64,000 nucleotides of DNA from NCBI GenBank assembly GCA_038380795.1, contig CM076276.1:16284001-16348000 (forward strand), given 5' to 3'. How positions within the stretch are numbered: position 1 is the stretch's first letter; the number at the start of each line of letters is the position of its first letter. The stretch is from Pyrocephalus nanus. Taxonomy: Eukaryota > Chordata > Aves > Passeriformes > Tyrannidae. A program made the position numbers and the translations under genes. This document shows positions 16,301 through 27,800 of the stretch, one piece after another. Below the pieces are notes generated by a model. It did no database searches. It had not been told where the DNA came from and worked only from the letters and a program-made list of their open reading frames with translations.

Positions 16301-19300
16301 AACAGTCAATGCACCTCTCTTTCCAGTTTATACAGAAAATGTAATGAGTGTGCAAAAAAAAGTCTAGTGGCTGGAAAATTAAGTCCTCAGAGTCCAAGAC
16401 ATTATGAGAACAATTCAGTAAAACATCCAAGATACACAGCTATGATCACAACTCACATTAATGGTTGTTGATAAGAAATTAAAACCCAAATGTCCTTGAA
16501 TCTTGGCCCAATAGCTCTATTTGGAACTTGAAAAAAAATCTCAAGTGTGTGTTTTCTTGTTTGAAAAGCAGCATTTTGACTAGTTTATTAATACAGAATT
16601 GGCTAAGCAGTAACAAGACAAATGTCTCTATTCAAATCAGCAAAAAAAAGTTATTAACATTAAAATCTACTGTATATTACTAAACTACTGAAGCCAGTGA
16701 AAAATTCAGCAACCACAACTGAAAATCCTGAAGAAAGGTGTTTGTGTAACTTTAGCATGTGTGTGTTGAGTCCCCAGCCCCAAGGATCATTTCCCTGGTG
16801 CTGGTTTTGCTTTACCCATAACTGACTTCCAGCAGGGAATCATTACTTGCACATACTTACATCCCTGCAAATCCCATTCAGTCTGGGATAAACTTACGTA
16901 AAATGGCAACTAGTTTCTGAACCGCATCTCCGTTCATTTCCATTTCCATTCATTTTAAGGTGATACCTTGCCAAATAATGTGATTTACTAAATGATAACC
17001 GACATACTTACTGTTTTTCTAAACAACTCTAATTCAATTTCTGTATAGTCAGATGCCATTTTAGTTACTTCAGTTTCTGCCAAATTCACCTAAAAAAAAA
17101 ATAAACTGAATCAAAGTGCCATTGTAGTTTTACACCAGAAACAGTAAAAGGTCCTTTGAGGAAAAGAATACATCAATTTACAATTAACAGAAATGTCAGT
17201 TCTTTAAGGGGAATGAAAGAGGCTGATCCTTGAAGGGCAGTCGATGGTACTCCAGTCCTTTTATTTACAACATTTGATCTTCCAGCCACATGTTCTCCAG
17301 AGCTGCCTCTGCCCAGGCCAAGCCCTTCAACAACCCAATCTCCCCAAAGTAACACAGAACTGCAGCAGAACTGACATGTCAAACCAGGCACAGTGCTGGA
17401 CAGTCACTTTTTTTTTTCACTCTGAAAAACAATTGCTTATGTTTCCTACTCTTACTGCATATGCTACTACTATTATTAGCTCAGCTTAATTGGCAAAATG
17501 ACCCAGAAAGGTTAAAAGCAGCAGTTAGTGTTAAATACCTCCTGTATGGTCTTTTGAAACTGTTATATAACCTTCCCTCTCTGACATGGGCATTGCAAAG
17601 TATCTGGGAAACTTCTTATAGGCCACTCCTCAGCAACCCTTTTGTGCTAGGTTGATTTTTGAGTAGGAGAAAAAGAAAACTAATGTTGGAGGGCTCTGTT
17701 TTCTAGTTTAAAGATCTGTCTCAAGAAATAAAGTCTCCAGTGGAAAAGGAATCTCACTTCAGCACTTAAGCAATGTTTATGTTAAATAACTCCAACACTG
17801 CTGCGGTCCTTGCTGCCATGTCCTACTCCCACAGACCAGGGCTACAGCAGTTGATCCTTCCCCTGCCCTGTCCTACCAGCAGTTCCTGCAGCTACTGCTG
17901 GCCCCACACAAACACAGCTGTCCCCACACAAACACAACTGTCCCCACACAAAGCAGATACCTACTACAGCATAATGTGCTCTCCCATCCTCTTCTGACAT
18001 TCCTTTCCGGATCTGCATAAACAAAGGCTGCAGGTGCCTGTTAATAGTGCTGATGAAATCGTCCAGTTTATCATGTGCGTAGTAAACTGAAAATAAATAA
18101 GAAAAAGCACATACAGAGAAAAGTCAAACAATTACACATCAGGCAGATTTTTTCTGTGAAATATTTTTTCCCAGGTAAAAGCACTAAAACTCCATGAGGC
18201 AAATTCAAACAGGGCTGTTCTATTCAGCAGATGTATCGTTTTCTTGTGCTGCTGTCTCCTGTCCTTCAGAGACACTCAGCTCCTTGAAAGTCAGTTGAGA
18301 GAGAGTTCAGACATTCTGCCTTGCTGTAGGGAACCCACAGCACTAATCCAGTAATTACAGTGACTTGAACTAAACTGAATTGAAAATGAAACATGACCAG
18401 GAAAAATTACTATTCAGAATAGAAAAATACACTGGCTTGCTTTCCTTTACACACACGTGATTCCTTGTTTCTGTGTGTTCTGTTTCACAGATTAATGGCA
18501 TGTAAGTGATCAAGTTACATATAAAAAAAATTCTAGTATTGTAGAAACATGGGTGCTATCTTGTGTCATGTTCTACAAACAAATTAAATACTAGCAGCAG
18601 TTCTATCACAGACATAATTAAGATGACCTTTGGAGTTGTTCTGTGGAAGTGCATGTGATGGCTCTTGCCTGCACACCACCAGCACGACCCTCAGGTCCAC
18701 CCAAAACAAGACTTTTGTCAGTAGCACTCCTGTTGCCTTCATCAGGCTAGGATTTAAAAAGTAGGGTTAAGAAACATCTTGTAACTTTATAAAAATTACT
18801 CCTGTCTCAAAAATACAACCAGTTGTCACTAAATTAACCCTGTTCTCAGTCACAGGAGTCTCTTGCTTGTGTAATGGCATCGGGTCAAGGTCCTGCTCCC
18901 AAACACAGCACAGTGCCAAATGGCATTCCCAGAATGCTCTTGTCCAGGAGTTCATGATTCTGCTATATAAGACTCCTTAAGTAAACAAAACCAAGTAACA
19001 GCAAGAACAATAGTAAAGTACAATATCAAATACCATTTTGCCACCTGGCTGGCCCATCAACAGGAAACACTGTACACGCCACAATCAGAGAGTGTTAGTA
19101 ACAGATCTGAAAGTGGGTAAAAAATGAAAGATAACAATATCCTTTTGTTCAACAGCTCTAATATTTTAATGTGAGATGAGTGACTGCTCCAGTAGACCTT
19201 CTGTGGAAAAAAAGGGATATAAATTCTTCATAAAAAATAAACAGGAGTCAGACCACACCAAAAGCTGCACTTCACAATTTTAGCATCTAAGAAGGTGGCC

Positions 19301-20017
19301 AAGTTACAGTTCCTGGCTCAGGAGGCCCAAAAATAGACTACTTCGTCCTGACCTAACGTCTGTGGATAAGTAGATACAAAACCAGAAGAGTCCCTGCAGA
19401 GTGGGTAGCACGGTGACAAGACAGAAGGACACTCCTAAGCCTGGCAGGAGTGCAGCTTCCAGGACTAGGAACGGGCAACACAGCGCAGGTGAGATGGGAC
19501 AAAGTACAGCCATCCACCAGGAAAACCTCATGTCATCCTCACTGAAATGTTTCTGCAACAGTCACTTCTCCCACAACACCAGAGAGAAATAACTGAAGTG
19601 GAGAAATAACTATAGTGAAGTACTGTCAGCATCAAAAATGATTTTTTTAAAATCACTTATATGTATAATCTATAAAAACCAATTCTGATAAAATAAAAAG
19701 TGGCATATATTAATCTGACATGATTAGAAGTTAGTTTACTCACTGCTGTGTTACTTTATCTTTCAGGAAAGAGAGAGGACGCACACATCATTACAGTTTT
19801 TTTAAATTTTTAGCTGGTGTGTGTCTTTCAGAAATCCAATTTCTCCAAGCTGCACCAGGAAAAAGAAACAAACTTCTTCCATCTCCAAGACAAACACACC
19901 TTTATCAGTTTCACAGCAGTGGTGGTGTAATTTCCTGGCCTCTGATCCTTCTGTTATCCCCTTAGACATCAGAACTTGCAAGAACCGTCGATGAGCATCA
20001 GTCATCTGAGCCGCCAT
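13321..20017 (-). CDS. NSMCE1: NSMCE1, RING subunit of SMC5/6 complex, seven coding exons
   Basis: Coding exons in transcript order are 20017-19900, 18086-17965, 17089-17012, 15735-15589, 14660-14544, 13925-13805 and 13352-13321. All have GT/AG borders and compatible phases, giving 244 residues. NSE1 pairs with NSE3 (MAGE) in the SMC5/6 complex in the nucleus and supports ubiquitin ligase activity in DNA repair. Residues 1-180 read as the winged-helix part ([15 protein letters not shown] and KKEAEQVL are close to mammals). The variant RING has C185, C188, C198, C201, H206, C209, C222 and C225 (C4HC3). The first ATG follows an acceptor at 20,044, and an untranslated first exon ends at 21,067. 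The C-terminus, [10 protein letters not shown], is short; the human protein (266 residues) has a longer basic tail. The second exon uses donor GTAGGT, which keeps frame. Confidence 0.95.
13805..14660 (-). CDS. NSMCE1: NSMCE1 exons 5-6 encoding the RING-type zinc domain
   Basis: Exon 14660-14544 ends with [10 protein letters not shown] (first zinc pair), and exon 13925-13805 supplies CESCG, MHLPC and CPKC. All eight zinc ligands are present and the C4HC3 order is that of the NSE1 family, so the domain looks functional. Confidence 0.93.
17902..17955 (-). repeat. 20-bp GT-rich tandem repeat beside an NSMCE1 splice donor
   Basis: On the plus strand the unit CCCCACACAAACACAACTGT occurs nearly three times with a 20-bp period. 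On the transcribed (minus) strand it is rich in G and GU. It starts 10-15 bases inside the intron that follows the exon ending at 17,965. Confidence 0.85.
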
Positions 20018-20042
20018 CGCAGTGTCCCACCAGGCTTCACGT

Positions 20043-20890
20043 GCTGCAGGAGGTGTAAGCTGGCATTAATGCACTTGTTTGTACAAATTAAGAATACACA
20101 GTCCAAGCATATGTAAGATATCAATTAAACTCTCTTACATTGAATGAGGGCAAAAGAGCAGATCCCCCCGTCGTCCTCAGAATGCAGATGGTGACCAGCT
20201 CTGAGATTCTGGAAGGGTGCAAAAGATAAAGTCCAACTACTTTTAGCTACAGAATAGAACAAGGTAGGCATTGTGCTATTGTCTCCAAAAAACAGGAATG
20301 AAGCTCCTTAACACCAAGGTAGCACTAAGCATCAGGCGCTGCTTTCTTGCAAGTGCTGGATGCACAGGGCAGTGACTCTTGCCTGCACGCTTGGCTCAAG
20401 GTGATACAATATTGAGTCTATGTAGTCTCACAGAGTGTTCTAGCGGGGTCTTTGGGCACCTGGTGGTCGTTGAGCCTCTGAACTTTGATCTAAATATGGT
20501 GTTTTCATCGAAGCTGCGCAGTTTGCTAACCGAACAAGCTGGATTGGGCCGGTTTGACTTGTTACAAATGTGGTTCCAGAGCTCCCAACGTTCCACTGAC
20601 CACTACCTCCTCGTCAGCAACTTATAAAACTCTCATACCCCCAAAAGCTGAAAATAAGTGTTGTGTGACAAACTCAACTCCGTGCGCGGTTCCGTGCGGG
20701 ATGTGTCCTGTGTGGGATGTGGTTCTGTGATGGTCGCTCCTGCTCCTCACATAGCCTGGTTAGAGCAAAGTCGATCAGGTGACTTCGGACAGCAAATCCT
20801 CCTCTACATGTCCTGAAGGACTCCAGAACTAACGAAAGGCAGCTAAGAAAATTCCCCGACCACTGGCCCGACCCCCTCTGGCCGAGCTCC
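20043..20890. other. NSMCE1 intron 1, no other feature seen
   Basis: This is sequence between the acceptor of the first coding exon and the CpG island. No exon or repeat could be supported. Confidence 0.45.
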
Positions 20891-21820
20891 GGCCCCGCTG
20901 CTTCACTGCCCGCTCGGCCACGGGCCCCGGGTCCGCCGCAGCCACAGCCCACGGGGCAACGGCCCGAGAGACCACCCGGCCCCAGAGACCGCCCGCTGCC
21001 CCCCGCCCTCGGCGCCGCCGGGACCCGCCGAGGAACCACCTCCCCCGGCCGCTCCCCCGCACCCACCTCCGTTCGGCAGCTCAGCGATCTCTGTGTGCGC
21101 CTGCCATGGGTGGCCCCGCCCCTGCAGACCGGGCCCCGCCCCCGGCCGGGCCCCGCCCCCTCCCCTTGCCAGCTCCACCCCGATCAGTGCCCGCCCCCTC
21201 CCTTGCCGGCCCCGCCCCCGATCATGCCCGTCCTCGGTCGGGCCCGCCCCCGCTCCGCTCTTGTCCCGGGCGCGTCGCGCGGGGGCGGTTCGGGCCGTGC
21301 TGGGGCAGCGCCGTGTGCGGGGCCGGAATCGCCCCAGGCTGGAGCGGGGCCTGGCGCAGGGGCCAGACAGGGCAAGGTATGTCCGGGGGTCGGACCGGCT
21401 CCTTCTCGTTATCCGCGTCTGGCGCGCCCTTCGTACGATCTGTGTTTTCCTCCGCGCCGGGGCTGGGAAGGAAAGGCGGGCTCTCCGTGCTCCCCCTGGA
21501 ACTCCCCAGGGTCCCTTGGTCGGGAAGGGGCCCTGGGGCCCCTCTCGGGCGGGCGGCCCCGGCCGAAGCCCACGGGCAGATGCGCTTCTCCTTCCTCGAT
21601 GTCGTTTAACTCGAATGTTCATTTTGCAATACTCTGGCCAGGACTGGTGTAAACTCCCCGAAATGCCCTTCCCGCCGGACGTGCTGCGGGACGGCCCCAC
21701 CCGTCCTGGGCCGCGCTCCCGGCCGTGCCCAGTCCCGCAGAGCTCCGGGCCGGGGCTCGGCGCGGCGTCAGAGCGACCGGCGCTGGGCAGTACGGGCCGG
21801 ACGGGGTTTCTTTTCAAGTA
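20870..21820. promoter_or_regulatory. CpG island, probable bidirectional promoter of NSMCE1 and IL4R
   Basis: This is a dense CpG region with many GC boxes (repeated CCCCGCCCC blocks at 21,110-21,260) and no TATA box. On the minus strand a splice donor GTGGGT at 21,066-21,061 closes the untranslated NSMCE1 exon 1 (last exon base 21,067). On the plus strand a strong donor, GGCAAG|GTATGT, at 21,376/21,377 could close an untranslated IL4R exon 1. The two would be about 300 bp apart, head to head. The NSMCE1 part is well supported by position; the IL4R part is inference. Confidence 0.7.
21067..21140 (-). other. NSMCE1: NSMCE1 untranslated exon 1 (3' border at 21,067)
   Basis: Minus-strand sequence ...GAACGGAG|GTGGGTGCGG gives a good donor. 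Joined to the acceptor at 20,044 it leaves a 26-base leader on exon 2 before the ATG. The start of transcription is not visible and the right edge is a guess. Confidence 0.55.
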
Positions 21821-21829
21821 TTGATACAG

Positions 21830-24800
21830 AATCTACTGGTGATCCTTTTGCTTTGCCATGTATCTCTTTTCTCGCTTTAATCTGCGGTCACAGCCAGCGC
21901 TTTAAACTAAAAGAGTAAGACTAGATGTACTTCAGTTTTAAAAGGAGCCAGTTTTAAAAAGCTATGCAATTGCAGCACAGCAATTGTGCATTGAGCAGTT
22001 TTGCATATATCTGACCCCTGTGGTATGAGCTGGAGTTACTCACTGAGCGTAACAGTTTTGCAGATTGTGCCTGTTAATGAAATGTGACCCTAATTTCCTT
22101 AGAAGACCAGAAGTTAGTACTGTTTTTCTTGAGAGTAAATCAGATTGTATTGTTTTGAAGAAAACAGAAATGGTAAAGTGATTAAAGCATGTAACTTGTG
22201 CCAGTAATCACGCAGACCTGCTTCTAGCCCCGACAGAGATTTCTTTCCTAGTTTTAGGGAAGTCGCCTGTGTCTTTACAACTTACTTTCCTTACATACAC
22301 TGGATTTATTAGGTTTACTGCAATTTTAATATGCTCTATATGTGTTACATACTTTCTTAAGATTGATATTTCATTATCTGATATAATGAAAAACCTAAAA
22401 TGCAACAGGCAGAAAAGCTATAGACATTTTAAAATTTTCTCTCTTTGCAGTTTCATTAGAGCTGTAATTTTCATCCCCATGTGTGGATCTATTTGCCCAT
22501 GGGGAGGTGGTTTTGCTCTGCCCTCTATTCATTCGGACGTGCTTACGTGGTCCAGGATTCTCTGCCAAAGTTCTATGAGTTCCTTGGAACTCTGTCATGC
22601 AACTGTATTGCTTAATAGTGAAAAGCAAATGCTTCCTCTTTTGAAAACTCCAGGAAAAAGGAGGATTTTTTTATGCTGGAGCAGGTTGCTTTTTTTTTTT
22701 CCTGAGCAGCAGCAAAGGTGCTTGTGTTCTTTTCAAGAAATTTATTACTATGCTCAGTCACATTTTGTCTATTCCCAGAATATGAAAAACTCAGCTCTTG
22801 AGTAATGGTTTTCTCGAGCATTTATAAGAAATTTATCTTTCTGGTATGTCTCTTATTGCTAGATGACTATAACTGCCCAAGAGAATGTCACAGAAGAGTT
22901 TCCATTCTGATCTTCTGTTTTCACTAACGATGTTCTTATCCCTTAACCTCTAAGATGGAAATTTTCCATGTTTAACTCTTAGAAGCTAGTTTTAAAGAGT
23001 GGTCAATCATGCATGTGGGAATGGGAGAAATACAGAAACGTGATTTTTCTGACAAACAATTGTGATAATTTGCCTTGGAACTGAATCTGACACACTGAAG
23101 TAAAGATTGATCATAAGTGAAGAGCTAGTGCTTCTGAATAATCTGGAAAAATATTCTGTTGCTGTATTTTGCAGTAGTTTGATTTATGTTGATTATTTAT
23201 CAATAAAAGGTGTGGTCTTCTTTGCAAAAAAAGTGGGTTTTCTGTCACTTATTCAGCTGAGGAAGAGTCTGACTGTTACCTGCCTTTTGTTTAATGTATT
23301 TGAATATTTGACAACAAATCTTCAACAGCTGTGTTAGAGAATGTTACCGGTTTCAGGAGAAGTTCCCTGGAGTGTATGGTGTTGGTACTCTGCACATCCT
23401 CTCCTGGGTGCAGTGCCCACATGCATCCTGCCAGATGGTCGCCATGTTCTCCCTATGCTAATAACTAAAGAGTTTATATGGCAGCAGAGTTTCTGATCCC
23501 TCACCAGTTTCTCTCCTCTTGTGTGCTGGTGGGATTTGCCTTTTCAGATGTGAAGGGTGCTCTGTGGTTGGGGCAGAGGATATCCATTCGCCATGCACAA
23601 ATACCTTCCAGTGATCTCTGCTACTGCAGAATCTGACAAAGCTTCTGCAGAACGTCCAACACCTCTCTCCTGCTGATGGAGATCTTCTGAGGAATTCTCT
23701 CCTCTTTACTCTGTCACACTGAGAAAATCATGAGGCTTTGAAATAAAAACTAATGTGCCACCTGGGAACTTTACAGATGTAAACAGAGCAGCTGTAGCTC
23801 ACTGACAGGAAGAACACTGTCCTGACATGGAGGTTAGAAAATTCTAAGAGCATGAGAGGAAGGGACCAAAAAGTTGTATGTTAACAATGTACTGCTGAAC
23901 AAATTTTATCCCTCTTTATACTGAATGCAAAGCCAAAAGCATATAAGTTAGCATAACTTCACCTGCAAATACACCAAAATTTTAAATGCCTCATGTCCAT
24001 TTGTAGTGATTTGAAACCTGGTAGCCATATTTTATGCAGAATATGGACTTCCACTAAGTGGCTGCATTGCATCAGCAAAAAAAGTCTTGGGGAAACATGC
24101 GCCTTTTTTTTTTTTTTTTTTAAAGTCCTAAGTTAATTATTTTACCTGTTTCCACTTTATCTAACTAAATGGCTTTACTATGCTTAAGGAATTCTAATAA
24201 GTAAAAGCTGCATAATTTTCCTTCTCCCAAGTTTAGCTGGTTATACCATGATTAGGTATGTGCTCTACAACCTCCAATTATTTACTGTTTTAATGAGTCT
24301 GCATTCTGTTGGAGCAATGCTCAGAGTTCTTTGATAACATTTTTTTCAAGAGGGTGATATCCATATTATCAACCTAGAGGTGATAGGACTTGAGGAAAAC
24401 ATTTTAGTCAATAGACCAGACACTTTATTCTTAAATTCTTTCACTTATCTGAGTGGAATCATAGGGCTTTGGTGACAATGTCACTGATTTTGGTCAAGTG
24501 TTTATGCTTTTAGTAGCTCACATGCTAGCAGCTTGCCTTTTCTAGTAGGTGAAGAGAGTAGGTCCACTGCCAATGTCAGTCTTGTATCCTCTGTCATTAA
24601 AACTTCGCAGAAAAGTCTTCTAGCTGATTTGTATTCTCCTTATTCTTCTACATGTCTCGTTCATTTTAGGTGCAGGTGTGGGAAGCAGGCACAGCAGAGA
24701 ATCTGAATCCCTACATCTAGCAGAGTGATAGGAAATACCACAATACACCCCTACCTTAACTAGCACAGGGATGTAAGCTCATAGTAATGTTTGCTGTTGG

Positions 24801-24840
24801 CAGAACTGCATCACAGCTTTTCCTGCTGAACCAGACCAGT
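21830..24840. other. Upstream intron or flank of IL4R, no coding exon recognised
   Basis: This AT-rich stretch lies between the CpG island and the IL4R signal-peptide exon. Short open frames are present but none has family resemblance. A poly-T run lies near 24,104-24,121. If the donor at 21,377 is used, all of it is IL4R intron 1. Confidence 0.5.
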
Positions 24841-24844
24841 GTCA

Positions 24845-27800
24845 ATGATGGCAAGACTCCCAAGTGCTGCGCCATATACCCTTTGGATCCTTTTCTTTTC
24901 ATATACAACAAATGAAGGTATGTTTGTCAATATTTTAGATTATTATACTGAAGTTTTGATTGACAGCATTTTTCCATGACCAGTAGGCAATGCTATTACC
25001 ACTAATTAACTACTATAAAATTTGTAACTTCAGATGTCAGAAATAGCCTTATACTAGAATAAATTCTTAGATTTTTTTTCTTTACATTGAACTTTTCCAC
25101 AGGATCTAGAAAAAATAGAAATTTGTGGAAAGGAGAAACAGGTTTAGAAAGTCATTTCCTTCCACATTATCTGATCTGCACTGGCCACCTCTGAGATGGG
25201 CTCAGTTGGTTAGAGCATGGTGCTAAGAATAACAAGGTTGCAGGTTCCGTCCCCTTATGGGCCATTCACTTAAGAGTTGGACTCAATGATCCTTGTGGGT
25301 CTCTTCCAACTCAGAATATTCTGTGAAATCTGTAATGCCTGTGGGAGGCTTTCACTGCCTGGTCTCCTTCCCCAGGCACGGGAGGCCTGAGCTTCTCCCC
25401 TCTGGTATGAAGCACAGGCAGGAAAAACCGCTCAAGGAATACTGAAGTAATTCCTAATGAAATTCCTGAATTCTCTATGCCACCATGTAGTTGCCTGGAT
25501 TTGAACAGATTTGGCAGGCCCTGGCTGTGACTTGTACCTGCACAGGGGTGGAGGAAGAACGGGATCCAGAATGTCCCAGCTGTGCTGTCGGCCTGGCAGG
25601 AGGTGTTGAGTCCAAGTACTGCTGGTTCCTTAAGGGTTATTTTGTCAAGTTCAACTAGCAGAGGCTGAATATAACCATGTTTTTTCCTTGCATCTTTTAT
25701 GATGTTTGATTACAATTTAGATATATATCGTCATGGTTTTTAGTAATGCATTTTTATTCTCTGGGAAATGAATGGTACATTTTGCTTGCTGTAATTTGTT
25801 TTACTAGTTTTGCAGTGTCTACAGTTTCTTAGGTCTCATTTTGTTTTATGAAGCAAATCAAAATAGTTAAAAGACAATTTTAAATAACCTGTCTCTAAAA
25901 AAATGAAGATTTGTTAGCTACTGTCTTATGTACTATGAAATAGTGCAGTTGAATTAAGGAGAAGCATCAAGGTTTGTGAGAGTGCATTGGTTTGGTTGTC
26001 TGATCTGGGTAATTCCACATTTTCTATAAATGATCTATATCAGAGTTTAATTTTACAGTGTTTTGTTTGGATTTGTTTGCCTAGTTAACTACATGTTTTA
26101 AGTTTCTTCAACATGCTGTACTATTTGAGGATTAAACAAGAAATTCAATATTTCAGTTCTCTTTTTTAGTAACACTAACTCAAAATAAGTTCTGTACTGT
26201 ATGTAATTTCAACAGGAAAGTCTCAAATATCTGAGGTTTAAAAAAAAATATGGTGTAGCAGAGATGGAAAAGCAAGAAGGTCACGGCAAAAGAGTAGAGA
26301 ATATAATTTAGAGTTCTGGAAAGACATGAGGACACTGAAAAGCAAGATAAAGTAAAGCTGTTAATCATCATAGCTTAACACAGCATGAAAAACTTCATTT
26401 AATTGAAGTATTCTTGAAAGCCTAAGATCATTAACACATTGAAAAATAATGTTCATCTTTAAAGGACTTAAAATGTTAGTACTTCTGGCAAAAGTACATT
26501 TTAAAGTGGAAAAAACCTACCAATAAAATTACAAATGGCAACCAAATATAAACAACACCAACAGGATAATGATTCTTTTAAAATAAAAAAGCAGTGTGAC
26601 TGCTAAACTGTTGCAGAAGTTTAACTTGCTGAGATGTAATGTAGTAAAGAAGGATTTATATTTGCACAACTTGTGCAAAAAAAGAAAGGTATTATTATTT
26701 CCAATAAAAGAGAAGTCAAACATCAGAAAAGGCAAGTAATTGTCTGGGATAATAGAAGTATTAGCTATTTCTGACTGCTTCAGTGAGAAATGATTACACT
26801 CCAGTACCAGGGTTGGCTCACTGTTAGTCCCAAATAACAGCATGACCTTACTGTCACATAGCTCTTCCATTCCATGTCTCACTTATGTGGAGTGCACTGA
26901 AATAATAGAAAGTGAGGCTGGAAGGGATACTGAGGATTGTGTATTTTTTACTTAAATACTAACAGTGAAAGAGGTTATAAATTTGAACATGGGGAGTGCA
27001 GAGACTTTTGGCTTTCCTGTACCACACCCCCCCCCCCCCCCAGTGCCTGGCACATTGTGAGTCAGTCTCTCCTGGGCTCCGAATGCTCATAACAGTTGCA
27101 AGTAGAAGACAGAACAGGAAATACTGTGTGAAATGAAGAAAAGTGTATACTAGAAGAAGGTCTGTGGCGGGAAAATCATCTAGGCACTGGGGAGCTGCTC
27201 TGGGGAAGCAGAAGACATGCATTTGGGAAGCTTAGAACCATTATAGGTAAAGCATGAGTCATGCCTGTAGACAGTGATCCTGGTCTTGACTGTTAATTAT
27301 CTGCATTTTGGGTTTTGAGCCTTCTGTATTTAATAGATGGGATTATGTGGTTTTGTAATTAAATGCTGACATGTTTTACATAAAGCTATTGGAATTAGAT
27401 CTTCTGTGCTTAAAAGTCTGTGTTGAATGAGTTGTGCCTTTTTATTTCAAAATTATTATCGCAGACTCTTTCTCTCCAAGATCATAGACATTGTCTCCAG
27501 AAAGGTGGAGACAGTTGGTGACATGCCCCTCTTGCCATTTACCAAGACTCAAAAGATAATAATGCTTTCAATTAATTTACAGGGGGTTGGTAGCTCTATT
27601 GAAATGAAAAAGCTAATGTTTCTGCTTAGTTCAATTCATTCTTCTGATTCTCTTCCTTCTCACTGTATGCTGCTTCTCCCTAGTTATGACTGCAGGACAA
27701 TTACAAGAATTTGCATGCTTCACTGACTTTGACAAAGAGCTGGTTTGTCACTGGAAGGTGCCTGCACAAACTAACTGCTCCAAAGAATTCCTGCTCAGCT

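Noticed and set aside
20903..21817. Long minus- and plus-strand open frames (up to 304 codons) in the second CpG island
   Set aside because: Low-complexity Pro/Arg/Gly translations on both strands; no domain resemblance; explained by GC content of a promoter.
24518..24760. Possible untranslated IL4R exon in this stretch
   Set aside because: No convincing acceptor-donor pair stood out; left as intron or flank.
25197..25265. Possible tRNA-Ile gene
   Set aside because: The cloverleaf is imperfect and the sequence continues into a CR1-like tail, so it is the head of a SINE. The second copy at 30,121 confirms a dispersed repeat.
27027..27041. Poly-C tract as a functional i-motif or G-quadruplex
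   Set aside because: A homopolymer in an intron with no other support; length may be a sequencing artefact.
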